13,585 bases of DNA, from contig JAGPHI010000001.1 of NCBI GenBank assembly GCA_018055565.1, forward strand, positions 1 through 13,585. Reading direction: 5' to 3'. Below, one piece after another: positions 1 through 7,750 of this stretch (positions are counted from its first letter, which is position 1; every line of letters begins with the position of its first letter). Source of the stretch: Oscillospiraceae bacterium. GTDB lineage: Bacteria > Bacillota > Clostridia > Oscillospirales > Ruminococcaceae. Both the position numbers and the translations under genes were made by a program. A model generated the notes under the pieces. That model made no database searches. It was not told the origin of the DNA and saw nothing but the letters and a program-made list of their open reading frames with translations.

Positions 1-263
1 GCTATCTGTTTATTGCGCTCATTACAAGCCTTGTGCGCGAAAAAACCTCGAATCCTGTTTTTATCGGCTTGGCCATGCTGGCGGGGCTTTTGTGCTGCTA
101 CACGCTTGGCACCGCATGGTTTATGACTATTACGGGGCTGGATCTTGGCAAAAGCTTGGTGTTTTGCGTGTATCCGTTTATTTTGCCCGATTTTGCAAAA
201 GCCGTATTTGCGTTTGCGCTGTCGAAAGCGCTGCAAAAGCGCGTTGCCGCCTTGCATCGTTAA
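1..263 (+). CDS. bioY: BioY-family biotin transporter S component, C-terminal part
   Basis: Only the last 87 codons are inside the window; the reading frame is open from base 3 and ends at TAA 261-263. The product is hydrophobic, with two or three membrane segments. It carries the BioY C-terminal pattern: a GTAWF stretch at the start of a helix, then VYPFILPDFAKAVFAFAL, in which the Pro-Phe and the Asp-x-x-Lys near the last helix are typical of BioY. BioY is the substrate-binding membrane subunit of ECF-type biotin importers; whether it has its own energising ATPase partners here cannot be seen. A GTG at 33 is internal, not the start. A GC-rich hairpin follows the stop. The family call is by eye from the C-terminus alone. 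Confidence 0.72.
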   Translation, partial: YLFIALITSLVREKTSNPVFIGLAMLAGLLCCYTLGTAWFMTITGLDLGKSLVFCVYPFILPDFAKAVFAFALSKALQKRVAALHR

Positions 264-278
264 GTAAGGGGCGCTTAA

Positions 279-305
279 CGCTGCGCTTTGCGCAAACGCG
301 CAGCG
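279..305. terminator. Hairpin between convergent bioY and EamA genes
   Basis: A perfect 8-bp GC-rich stem (279-286 with 298-305) encloses an 11-base loop that contains the palindrome TTTGCGCAAA. It sits 15 bases after the bioY stop and before the 3' end of the convergent exporter gene, where a shared terminator is expected. No clean T-run follows on either side (TAAAACGCATTTT downstream), so intrinsic termination is plausible but not certain. Confidence 0.45.
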
Positions 306-356
306 GCGTGTAAAACGCATTTTGGGCGGGTTTATGGTTAGCGCTTTGCGTTTAGT

Positions 357-1241
357 TTACAGTTTACTATTGGCGTTTTGCGCGTTATGCTGCAATTTTT
401 GCTTTCGGGCTTTGCCCACTTTGGGGGGCAAACTGCCCAACACAACGCTGCACAGCACCAGTGCGCCGCCAATCAGCGCCGTGCCGGCCATCGTTTCCCC
501 GCACAGCAGCGCCACCCACACGGGGCTGAGCACTGGCTCGATGCAGGTGACAAGGCTTGCGGTGAATGGCGAAGAAAGGCAAACGCCTTTTGCCATAAAT
601 ATATAGGATATCCCCAGCTGCACAACACCCAGCAGCAAGATGCAAGCCATCGGCTGTAAAGAGAAATCCCGTTCGCACAAAAGGGCGGGCAGGCCGATGA
701 TGCCCGCGAGCAATTGCCCAAAAAAGTAGGACGAAAACGCGTCGCCATCTGCGCCGACATTTACCAAAAAAACGCCCGCGTAAGCAGCGCCGCTGGCAAG
801 GCCCAGCGCGTCGCCCAATAGGCTGCCGCCTGTATTGGCGCTGCCCGCCACCAAAAGCGCCAGCCCGCCCAGCACCAGCATTGCTGCGATGCCGCCGCGC
901 ACCGTGGGGCGCTTTTTATAAAAAATCCATAGATACAGCATCACAAAAAACGGCGAGGTGTACATCAGCAAAATGGCATTTGCGGCCGTGGTAAGGCGCA
1001 CGCTAAGTACATACAAATTCATCGTCAGCGCCAGCGAAACGGCGCCCATGACAACGGATGCATTGATGGTAAGCCGATGGCGCAGATATAGCAAAAACAG
1101 CCCCGTTACACAGGCTGCCACCAGCCCGCGCCCGCCGTTTACCGCAAGCGGCTGCCACGCGGTAAGGCGAATGCATACGCCGCCAATGCTGCACATCACA
1201 CCCGCCAGCACAAGATACAACACGCCCTTTACGCTGCGCAT
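357..1241 (-). CDS. EamA-family drug/metabolite transporter (DMT superfamily)
   Basis: This is a 294-residue, very hydrophobic protein with about ten membrane helices arranged as two EamA repeats (roughly residues 5-130 and 145-275), the usual length and layout of bacterial DMT permeases. The ATG at 1241 is preceded by a strong AGGGGGG ribosome site a few bases upstream. The N-terminal helix pattern with the Gly-Gly-x-x-x-Arg element, and the internal GGLALL and GLASGAAYAG segments, fit the family. It ends in a short basic tail (KVGKARKQK), probably cytoplasmic. Members export amino acids, purines or other metabolites; the substrate cannot be read from sequence. It is divergent from the DUF1015 gene with a 90-base AT-rich spacer, and convergent with bioY. 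Confidence 0.85.
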   Translation of the reverse strand: MRSVKGVLYLVLAGVMCSIGGVCIRLTAWQPLAVNGGRGLVAACVTGLFLLYLRHRLTINASVVMGAVSLALTMNLYVLSVRLTTAANAILLMYTSPFFVMLYLWIFYKKRPTVRGGIAAMLVLGGLALLVAGSANTGGSLLGDALGLASGAAYAGVFLVNVGADGDAFSSYFFGQLLAGIIGLPALLCERDFSLQPMACILLLGVVQLGISYIFMAKGVCLSSPFTASLVTCIEPVLSPVWVALLCGETMAGTALIGGALVLCSVVLGSLPPKVGKARKQKLQHNAQNANSKL

Positions 1242-1331
1242 AGCGGCCCCCCTTAACTTGTTATATCAGCCGATTACGGCTTTTATAGTATATTTGCCGA
1301 AAGCCGAATTTATATCTAAGGAGAACGCTGT

Positions 1332-2612
1332 ATGAGCCATCTTTTTGCTGCTGCCGACATTTTATTGCCAAACGAAACGGTCGATTTAACAAAATGGGCC
1401 GCCCTAGCGTGCGACCAGTTTACCAGCGAGCCCGCATATTGGCAGGACGCCGAAGCGCTGGTGCAAAATGCGCCAAGCACGCTTTCAATGGTGCTGCCCG
1501 AACTGTATTTAGACGGGGCCGACACGCCCGCGCGCATTGCAAATATCCACAAGGCGATGCAGGATAACCTGCAAAACACGCTTACGCGCACGGTGCACGG
1601 CTTTGTGTATGTGGAGCGTAAAACGCCCTGCGGTGTGCGATGCGGATTGGTGGGCACGGTGGATTTAGAGGCCTACAGCTACGAAAAGGGCGCAGCGCCG
1701 CTTGTGCGCCCAAGCGAAAACACCGTGGTGGAGCGCATCCCGCCCCGCCTTGCCGTGCGCACAGGTGCAGCGCTTGAAACGCCGCATATTTTAATGCTGC
1801 TAGACGATGATGCATGCGCAATTATTGAGCCGCTTGCCTTGCAAAAACAGACGTTTGTGCCCTTGTATGATTTCGATTTGATGCTGGATGGCGGGCATAT
1901 CAGCGGCTATGGCATCACCGACGCAAAGCTGATTGCCGAGCTGGAAGCGCGCATTGACGCATTGGCAGACCCCGACTATTTTGCCCAAAAATATCCCGGT
2001 GCCAATCGCGATAAGCCGATGGCGCTTGCGGTGGGCGATGGCAACCATTCGCTTGCCACCGCAAAGGCGCACTGGGAAGAAATCAAACAAACGCTTTCGC
2101 CCGCGCAAAGAGAAAACCATCCCGCGCGGCGCTGCCTTGTGGAGCTGGTGAATATTCACTGCCCCGCCATTGTGATTGAGCCGATTCATCGTGTGCTTTT
2201 GGGCACCGACGAAAGCACATTGCTTTTGGCTGCGTGCGATTATTTAGAGGGTGTGGGCGCAACGCTGTGCCCGCCCGAACAAAGCGAGCAGGTGTTTCAT
2301 GTATTGACCCAGCATTCCGACAGTGTTGCAGGCGTTAAAAACGCGCCCGCGCCGATTGCCGTGGGCACGCTTGAGGGCTTTTTATCGCAGTATCTGGCGC
2401 AAAACCCTTGCGTAAAGGTGGATTATATTCACGATGAAGCATCGGTGCACGCGCTGGTGGAAAAAGGGTACCTCGGCATTATCTTGCCGCCGTTTGCCAA
2501 AAGCGATGTGTTTCGCGGCGTGGTAATGGGCGGCGTATTGCCAAAGAAAACCTTTTCAATGGGCGCAGCACGGGAAAAACGCTATTATCTGGAATGCCGA
2601 AAAATACGATGA
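1332..2612 (+). CDS. DUF1015 family protein
   Basis: A 426-residue soluble protein. AAGGAGA at 1319-1325 supports the ATG at 1332. Family landmarks are visible: an N-terminal DVLLP-like start (ADILLPNETVDL), the RPSENTVVERIPPRL segment (126-140), which corresponds to the family's IRPHE-type motif, and AVGDGNHSLATAK (233-245), the counterpart of the usual DGHHR signature, here with Asn-His-Ser. This is followed by LVELVNIHCPAI and IEPIHRVLL (269-290). Length matches the family. In other Clostridia these genes often lie near serine biosynthesis genes, but no such gene is present here and I assign no reaction. It has no obvious functional link with hisS downstream, which has its own promoter. 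Confidence 0.8.
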   Translation: MSHLFAAADILLPNETVDLTKWAALACDQFTSEPAYWQDAEALVQNAPSTLSMVLPELYLDGADTPARIANIHKAMQDNLQNTLTRTVHGFVYVERKTPCGVRCGLVGTVDLEAYSYEKGAAPLVRPSENTVVERIPPRLAVRTGAALETPHILMLLDDDACAIIEPLALQKQTFVPLYDFDLMLDGGHISGYGITDAKLIAELEARIDALADPDYFAQKYPGANRDKPMALAVGDGNHSLATAKAHWEEIKQTLSPAQRENHPARRCLVELVNIHCPAIVIEPIHRVLLGTDESTLLLAACDYLEGVGATLCPPEQSEQVFHVLTQHSDSVAGVKNAPAPIAVGTLEGFLSQYLAQNPCVKVDYIHDEASVHALVEKGYLGIILPPFAKSDVFRGVVMGGVLPKKTFSMGAAREKRYYLECRKIR

Positions 2613-2616
2613 AATC

Positions 2617-2645
2617 TTGTAAGTGTTCACCAAATCGGCTATAAT
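2617..2645 (+). promoter_or_regulatory. Sigma-A promoter for hisS-aspS
   Basis: TTGTAA (2617-2622), a 17-base spacer and a perfect TATAAT (2640-2645) lie in the 75-base gap before hisS. The predicted start is near 2651-2653, giving a leader of about 35 bases containing a T7 run and the AGAAAGGA ribosome site. The -35 box begins only five bases after the DUF1015 stop, so there is no room for a terminator in between. Read-through from the DUF1015 gene is therefore possible. Confidence 0.8.
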
Positions 2646-2687
2646 AGGACAAGATAGTAGTTTTTTTGAGAAAGGACTGGCAATAAG

Positions 2688-3950
2688 ATGGCCGTAAAAT
2701 ATACAAAACCGCGCGGGACCGCGGATATCATGCCGCAAGATAGTGGCGTTTGGAACCGTTTGGAGGCCGAGATGCGCCGCATTTGCGGGCTGTATGGCTA
2801 CCGCGAAATCCGCCTGCCCACGTTTGAAAGCACCGAGGTGTTTGCACGTGGCGTTGGCGACACCACCGACATTGTGGGCAAAGAAATGTACACCTTTTTG
2901 GATAAGGGCGATCGCAGCATTACCCTGCGCCCCGAGGGCACCGCAGGTGTGGCGCGCGCCGTGCTGGAAAACGGGCTTTTGGGCACGCAGGCAATGCCAT
3001 TGAAGATGTATTATCTGCAAAGCTGCTTTCGCTATGAAAAGGCGCAAAAGGGCCGCCTGCGCGAGTTTCATCAGCTGGGCATTGAATGCTTTGGCACCAA
3101 TAGCCCGCACAGTGATGCCGAGGTAATTGCGGTGGCGCGGGATGTTTTGGAACAAGCGGGCATTCGGCAGTATCGCCTTGAAATCAACTCCATCGGCTGT
3201 AAAGCGTGCCGCCCGCAGTATCACGAGGCTCTGCGCGAATATTTTCATGCGTATGAAAGCGATTTGTGCGAAACCTGCCGCGAGCGCCTTGCGCGCAACC
3301 CCATGCGCATTTTGGATTGTAAAAACGATGCGTGCAAGCGCATTGCCGAAAAAGCGCCCTTGATGCGCGATTATTTATGCGAGGAATGCACAGAGCATTT
3401 TAACGGCGTAAAAGAAGCGCTGGATGCAGCCGACATTGCCTATGTGGTAAACCCCACCATTGTGCGCGGGCTTGATTATTATTCCAACACCGTGTTTGAA
3501 TTTATCCATACTGCCGTGGGCACACAGGGCACCATTTGCGGTGGCGGGCGGTATAACGGCCTTGTGGACGAATTTGACGGGCCGCACACACCCGCCGTGG
3601 GCTTTGGCATGGGGCTTGAGCGCTTGCTGCTTGCGATGGAGGCCGAAACTGTGGCCTTTGGCGAAAACGAAGCCCCCGTGCTGTATCTTGCCAATATTGG
3701 CGCAGCAGGCCTGAAAGAGGCCGCACGCCTTGCCGCGTTTTGCCGCAAAAACGGCATTTGGGCCGAATATGATATCGTGGGGCGCGGGTTAAAAGCGCAG
3801 ATGAAATATGCCGATAAGCTTGGCGCGCGCTTTACGCTTGTGCTTGGCGACGACGAAGTGGCCGCCGGCAAGGCCACCTTGAAAAATATGCGCGAAAAGG
3901 AAGAACGCGCCGTCAATTTAGACGAAACGCTTTTGCACGCGCTGCAATAA
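2688..3950 (+). CDS. hisS: Histidyl-tRNA synthetase
   Basis: Class II synthetase of 420 residues that charges tRNA-His in the cytoplasm. Visible landmarks: KPRGTADIMP at residues 7-16 (motif 1 region), TLRPEGTAGVAR (79-90), motif 2 FRYEKAQKGRLREFHQ (114-129), the HisRS signature RGLDYYSNTVFE (260-271), CGGGRYNGLV (284-293), and motif 3 AVGFGMGLERLLL (303-315). The C-terminal anticodon-binding domain follows from about 325. The insertion domain (171-234) holds four cysteine pairs: C171/C174, C194/C197, C211/C216 and C231/C234. The ATG at 2688 is preceded by GAGAAAGGA at 2668-2676. It has its own promoter and runs into aspS after 45 bases, the common hisS-aspS operon. Confidence 0.97.
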   Translation: MAVKYTKPRGTADIMPQDSGVWNRLEAEMRRICGLYGYREIRLPTFESTEVFARGVGDTTDIVGKEMYTFLDKGDRSITLRPEGTAGVARAVLENGLLGTQAMPLKMYYLQSCFRYEKAQKGRLREFHQLGIECFGTNSPHSDAEVIAVARDVLEQAGIRQYRLEINSIGCKACRPQYHEALREYFHAYESDLCETCRERLARNPMRILDCKNDACKRIAEKAPLMRDYLCEECTEHFNGVKEALDAADIAYVVNPTIVRGLDYYSNTVFEFIHTAVGTQGTICGGGRYNGLVDEFDGPHTPAVGFGMGLERLLLAMEAETVAFGENEAPVLYLANIGAAGLKEAARLAAFCRKNGIWAEYDIVGRGLKAQMKYADKLGARFTLVLGDDEVAAGKATLKNMREKEERAVNLDETLLHALQ

Positions 3951-3995
3951 ACGCATAAAAGGATTTTCATAAATAAATAAGGGATGGTTAGTAAA

Positions 3996-5774
3996 ATGGA
4001 AACAATGGGCAATCTGCGCCGCACGCAATATTGCGGCACCCTTAGCGCCGTGGATGCAGGGCGCGAAATTACCGTGGCAGGCTCGGTGGCAAAAAGCCGC
4101 GACAAGGGCGGCGTGATTTTTGTGGATTTGCGCGATTCCAGCGGCATTTTGCAGTTGATTTTTGACGATAATACCGACCGCGAAGTATTTGAAAAGGCTT
4201 CTGCGCTGCGCAGCGAATACATTGTGATTGCAAAGGGCACTGTGCGCGAGCGCTTTGCCAAAACCGATAAAATTGCCACAGGGGATGTGGAGCTTTTTGT
4301 TAGCGAGCTGCGCGTTTTAAGCGAGGCAAAAACCACGCCATTTGAGCTGCGCGACGAAATCAATGTGAAAGACGAGCTGCGCTTAAAATATCGCTATCTC
4401 GATTTGCGCCGCCCTGCCGCGCACGAGGCCATTGTGCTGCGCAGCCGCATTGCAAAAATTGTGCGCGATTATTATTGCGAAAACAGCTTTTGCGAGATTG
4501 AAACGCCGATGCTCATTGGCTCTACGCCCGAGGGCGCGCGCGATTATCTAGTGCCCAGCCGTGTGCAGCCCGGCCGTTTTTACGCGTTGCCGCAATCGCC
4601 CCAATTGTACAAACAGCTTTTAATGCTTTCGGGTTTTGACCGCTATTTCCAAATTGCACGATGCTTTCGCGATGAGGATTTACGCGCTGACCGCCAGCCG
4701 GAATTTACGCAAATTGATATGGAAATGGCCTTTGTTACCGAAGAAGATATCATGGAGATGAACGAGGGCCTTGTGAAACGCATTTTTAAAGAAGTGCTGA
4801 ATAAGGACGTGCAAACGCCGTTTTTGCGCATGCCCTATTCGCAGGCGATGGAGCGTTTTGGCTCGGATAAGCCCGACATGCGCTTTGGCATGGAGCTGTG
4901 CAATCTGTCTGACGCGGTGCAAAACTGCGAATTTGCAGTGTTTCAAGGCGCGCTTGCCAGCGGCAGTGTGCGCTGCATCAATGCCAAAAATTTGGCCGAC
5001 CGCTTGACGCGCAAAGAAATTGACAAGCTGGTAGAAGTGGCCAAAACCTATGGCGCAAAGGGCCTTGCCTACACGCGCCTTACCGCCGAGGGCGAAGCCT
5101 CCAGCTTTGAAAAGTTTTTAACTGCCGATGAAATTGCAGCCGTGCGCAAAACAGCAAACGCCGAAACAGGCGACGTGCTGCTGGTGGTGGCGGACGCAGA
5201 TGACGAGGTGGTGTTTGCGGCGCTGGGCGCTTTGCGCTTGCATTTGGCGAAAAAGTTTGAGCTGTTTGACAAAGCCGAATACAATTTCTTATGGGTTACG
5301 GATTTTCCGCTGTTTGAATATAGCGCCGAGGACGGCCGCTATATGGCCAAGCATCACCCGTTTACTATGCCAAAGGACGAGGATTTAGACAAGGTGGAAA
5401 GCGCCCCCGGCCAATGCCGCGCAAAGGCGTATGACATGATACTCAACGGCTGCGAGCTGGGCGGCGGCTCTATCCGCATCAACAATCCCGCTTTGCAAGC
5501 GCGCATGTTTAGCGCACTGGGCTTCACGGCCGAGCGCGCGCAAACCAGCTTTGGCTTTTTGATGGAAGCGTATGAATATGGCGCGCCTCCGCATGGCGGC
5601 ATGGCCTTTGGGTTTGACCGCTTGGTCATGCTGATGCTGGGCAGCGAGTCTATCCGCGATGTTATCGCGTTTCCAAAGGTGCAAAACGCAAGCGAGCTGA
5701 TGACCAGCTGCCCGTCTATCGTAGAAGAAAAGCAATTGCGGGAGCTGTGCATTAAACTGGATGTGCAGGAATAA
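3996..5774 (+). CDS. aspS: Aspartyl-tRNA synthetase
   Basis: A bacterial-type class IIb synthetase, about 592 residues. Order of domains: N-terminal OB-fold anticodon-binding domain (RRTQYCGTL at 8-16 onward, IFVDLRDSSGILQLIF at 41-56), the catalytic core with ALPQSPQLYKQLLM (197-210) and motif 2 CFRDEDLRADRQPEFTQID (223-241), the bacterial GAD insertion (about 280-420), and motif 3 GMAFGFDRLVMLMLG (535-549). Two starts compete. ATG 3984 directly abuts the AAGGG at 3979-3983, which would be too close, whereas ATG 3996 lies 12 bases after it and gives the family's normal N-terminus; I chose 3996. It is probably co-transcribed with hisS. Whether it is discriminating or also acts on tRNA-Asn cannot be decided here. 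Confidence 0.97.
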   Translation: METMGNLRRTQYCGTLSAVDAGREITVAGSVAKSRDKGGVIFVDLRDSSGILQLIFDDNTDREVFEKASALRSEYIVIAKGTVRERFAKTDKIATGDVELFVSELRVLSEAKTTPFELRDEINVKDELRLKYRYLDLRRPAAHEAIVLRSRIAKIVRDYYCENSFCEIETPMLIGSTPEGARDYLVPSRVQPGRFYALPQSPQLYKQLLMLSGFDRYFQIARCFRDEDLRADRQPEFTQIDMEMAFVTEEDIMEMNEGLVKRIFKEVLNKDVQTPFLRMPYSQAMERFGSDKPDMRFGMELCNLSDAVQNCEFAVFQGALASGSVRCINAKNLADRLTRKEIDKLVEVAKTYGAKGLAYTRLTAEGEASSFEKFLTADEIAAVRKTANAETGDVLLVVADADDEVVFAALGALRLHLAKKFELFDKAEYNFLWVTDFPLFEYSAEDGRYMAKHHPFTMPKDEDLDKVESAPGQCRAKAYDMILNGCELGGGSIRINNPALQARMFSALGFTAERAQTSFGFLMEAYEYGAPPHGGMAFGFDRLVMLMLGSESIRDVIAFPKVQNASELMTSCPSIVEEKQLRELCIKLDVQE

Positions 5775-5792
5775 ATATATCTTTTATAGCCG

Positions 5793-5869
5793 CTTTGCGC
5801 ATAGCAATAGCCTAAATGGCTATGCTACGGATAGAAACGAAAGCGCCCGCTAACGGCGGGTGCGCAAAG
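5793..5869 (+). other. Predicted three-way-junction RNA fold in the aspS-downstream spacer
   Basis: Three stems fit together exactly. An outer 9-bp stem CTTTGCGCA / TGCGCAAAG (5793-5801 with 5861-5869) encloses a 10-bp hairpin with one bulged A (5802-5812 with 5818-5827, loop TAAAT) and a 5-bp GC hairpin (5846-5850 with 5856-5860, loop TAACG). Both inner hairpins abut the outer stem, and an 18-base purine-rich linker (5828-5845) joins them. No T-run follows, so it is not a plain terminator. A GCG at 5843-5845 can alternatively pair with CGC at 5863-5865, competing with the outer stem. I do not recognise it as a known riboswitch or tRNA. It may be a leader structure for the next gene or a 3' stabiliser of the hisS-aspS transcript. 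Confidence 0.4.
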
Positions 5870-5922
5870 AAACGTGGCGCGGCGACAATATACGGCCCGC
5901 AGCGCCCTCGGAAAGGAACACA

Positions 5923-6402
5923 ATGAAAAGAACCAGAAAAACGGATTATGCCCTTTGTGTGTGCGCGGCGTTTTTAACGCTTTTGCAATGCGTACTGTTT
6001 ATTTTTGGGCAAAACGCCGCGCTGGCAGGCAATATCGGCACGCTTTTGTTCGGCGGGGGGCTTTTGCTTTTGGCAGGCAGCGGCAAGGGCCTGTATCGCG
6101 GCACTACGCTTGGCGCAGTGATGCTTTTGGTGCTGGGGCTTTTGCCCTCGTTTGGCTTTTTGCTTGCGGCACTGGCATGGCCTGTATTTGCGTTTGGCTA
6201 TTTTAAAAACGGCAGCGGCAAGCAAAAAACGCTTGCCCTTGTGGTGATGGCGGCAGGCGCAGTGCAGCTGGTGTGCAGCTTTTTGCCGCTGGGGCAGCTT
6301 TGGGGCGGCCTTGTGGGCGCAGGCATTGCGCTGTGCCAGCTGGTGTTTGCGGTGGTGCTGTTTCAAGCAGGGGACGATGCCACAAAGCCTTCGCTGCAAT
6401 AA
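5923..6402 (+). CDS. Small integral membrane protein of unknown function
   Basis: A 159-residue protein that is nearly all hydrophobic. After a basic start (MKRTRKTDY) I see about five membrane segments, at roughly 10-28, 32-48, 57-90 (probably two) and 104-148, with short basic loops (KGLYRG, KNGSGKQK), and a polar tail (GDDATKPSLQ). The start is set by GAAAGGA at 5911-5917, five bases before ATG 5923; an upstream in-frame GTG at 5860 lies inside the folded spacer and lacks a ribosome site. It is 27 bases from the GHL10 lipoprotein gene, suggesting co-transcription. I recognise no family. Confidence 0.75.
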   Translation: MKRTRKTDYALCVCAAFLTLLQCVLFIFGQNAALAGNIGTLLFGGGLLLLAGSGKGLYRGTTLGAVMLLVLGLLPSFGFLLAALAWPVFAFGYFKNGSGKQKTLALVVMAAGAVQLVCSFLPLGQLWGGLVGAGIALCQLVFAVVLFQAGDDATKPSLQ

Positions 6403-6429
6403 AGCCGCATCGGAAAGGAAAATAAATTT

Positions 6430-7704
6430 ATGCAGTTTAAAAAGCTTGCAGCGCTGGTTTTATCTTGCTGCGTTTTAGCATCCTGTGCAGGCCGAGGGGC
6501 AGGCAGCGATACTACTTCGCCCACACCCTCCGATAGCGTGAAAAACGATTTCACCGCAGTGCCCACACCCGATGCCTCCGCGCCCGCCCATCCGCAGCCG
6601 CCCGCCGCAAAAGGCGCATATCAGGCCATGTGGGTAAGCTATTTGGAATGGAAAGCGCTTGATACAACTGGCGAAGCGGCGTTTACGCAAAGCGTGGGTA
6701 CACTTTTGGATAATTGCAAGGATATCGGGCTAAACCGCGTAATCGTGCAGGTGCGTCCGTTTGCGGACGCTATCTATAAAACCGATAAATTCCCCTGGAG
6801 CCATATTATCACGGGCGTGCAGGGCAAAGACCCCGGCTATGACCCGTTTGCCATTTTTGTAAGCGAAGCGCACGCGCGCGGCCTTGCCATTGAAGCATGG
6901 TTTAACCCGTATCGCATCCGCCTAAACGGCAAAACGCCCGAAACCCTTGCCGATAACAGCATTGCCACACAGCATCCCGAATGGGTAAAAACCGTGGGCG
7001 ATGGCATGTATCTAAACCCCGCAAGCGCTGCGGTGCGCGCGTATATCATTGATGGCGTATGCGAAGTGGTGCAAAATTACGACATCGACGGCGTGCAATT
7101 TGACGATTATTTTTACCCCACCACAAATGCGGATTTTGACGCAGCAGAATTTGCGGCCGAGGGCAAGGGCAAAACACTGGCCGAATGGCGGCGCGAAAAT
7201 GTAAACACCCTTGTGAAAGAAACCTATGCCGCCATTAAGGCGCTGCGCCCCGAATTGGTGTTTGGAATTAGTCCGCAGGGTAATAACGATAACAATTATA
7301 ACGAACAGTATAGCGATGTGCGCCTTTGGCTGCAAACGCCCGGCTATGTGGATTATGTGATGCCGCAGCTGTATTGGGGCTTTGAGTATCTAACAAAATC
7401 CGGCCGCACCGATTTTCAGTTTGCAAAGCTGGTGCAGGACTGGAGCGCTTATCCCCGCCATAGCAGCGTCAGCTTACATATCGGCCTCGGCGCGTATCGC
7501 ATCGGCATAGGCGATGGCGGCGCAAACGACCAAAGCGAATGGCAAAGCGGCGAAAACCTTGCAAAGCAGATAAAACTTTTGCAAAGCGCCGACGGGGTAC
7601 ACGGTTTTTCGCTGTATCGATATGATAATCTGTTTAACGCGGGGGAGTATGCGGCAAAAGCCCAGCAGGAAGCGGCGGCGATTAAAGCGGCGCTTTTGCC
7701 CTAA
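6430..7704 (+). CDS. GHL10 (DUF187) glycosyl-hydrolase-like lipoprotein
   Basis: A 424-residue lipoprotein. It has a signal segment with basic start and hydrophobic core, lipobox LASC with the anchored cysteine at residue 19, then a Ser/Thr/Pro/Ala-rich spacer to about 62. The GHL10 TIM-barrel domain spans about 64-400: AMWVSYLEW (66-74), NRVIVQVRPFADAIY (102-116), FPWSHIITGVQGKDPGYDP (121-139), EAWFNPYR (155-162), FDDYFYP (224-230), FGISPQGN (278-285), MPQLYWGFE (311-319), HGFSLYRYD (391-399). The family includes B. subtilis YngK and E. coli DigH (YddW), which acts on denuded peptidoglycan, so a cell-wall glycan role outside the membrane is a reasonable inference. GAAAGGA at 6413-6419 sets the start. 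Confidence 0.9.
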   Translation: MQFKKLAALVLSCCVLASCAGRGAGSDTTSPTPSDSVKNDFTAVPTPDASAPAHPQPPAAKGAYQAMWVSYLEWKALDTTGEAAFTQSVGTLLDNCKDIGLNRVIVQVRPFADAIYKTDKFPWSHIITGVQGKDPGYDPFAIFVSEAHARGLAIEAWFNPYRIRLNGKTPETLADNSIATQHPEWVKTVGDGMYLNPASAAVRAYIIDGVCEVVQNYDIDGVQFDDYFYPTTNADFDAAEFAAEGKGKTLAEWRRENVNTLVKETYAAIKALRPELVFGISPQGNNDNNYNEQYSDVRLWLQTPGYVDYVMPQLYWGFEYLTKSGRTDFQFAKLVQDWSAYPRHSSVSLHIGLGAYRIGIGDGGANDQSEWQSGENLAKQIKLLQSADGVHGFSLYRYDNLFNAGEYAAKAQQEAAAIKAALLP

Positions 7705-7750
7705 AAGCGGCGAATGGGATTTTGCGCTTGATGAAGAAAGGACGGCTGTA

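Noticed and set aside
1258..1294. Promoter boxes TTGTTA and TATAGT in the EamA/DUF1015 divergent spacer
   Set aside because: The spacer is 20 bases, too long. The AT-rich region probably holds both promoters but I could not assign them with confidence. A 5-bp hairpin AGCCG-ATTA-CGGCT followed by TTTT there is too short to call a terminator.
2613..2687. Possible T-box leader for hisS
   Set aside because: The gap is 75 bases, far too short for a T-box, and no T-box core motif is seen; a plain promoter explains it.
2556..3248. 230-codon minus-strand open frame over the hisS start
   Set aside because: It covers the hisS promoter and 5' coding region in antisense; composition and lack of motifs mark it as a shadow.
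3479..4363. 294-codon open frame on the minus strand across the hisS-aspS junction
   Set aside because: It is antisense to two unmistakable synthetase genes, its product is Ser/Arg/Pro-rich like a shadow frame, and it has no ribosome site.
5793..5869. A 77-base cloverleaf-like element that could be a tRNA
   Set aside because: There is no TTC-type T loop, no anticodon arm of seven-base loop, and the closing stem is nine base pairs; three stems only.
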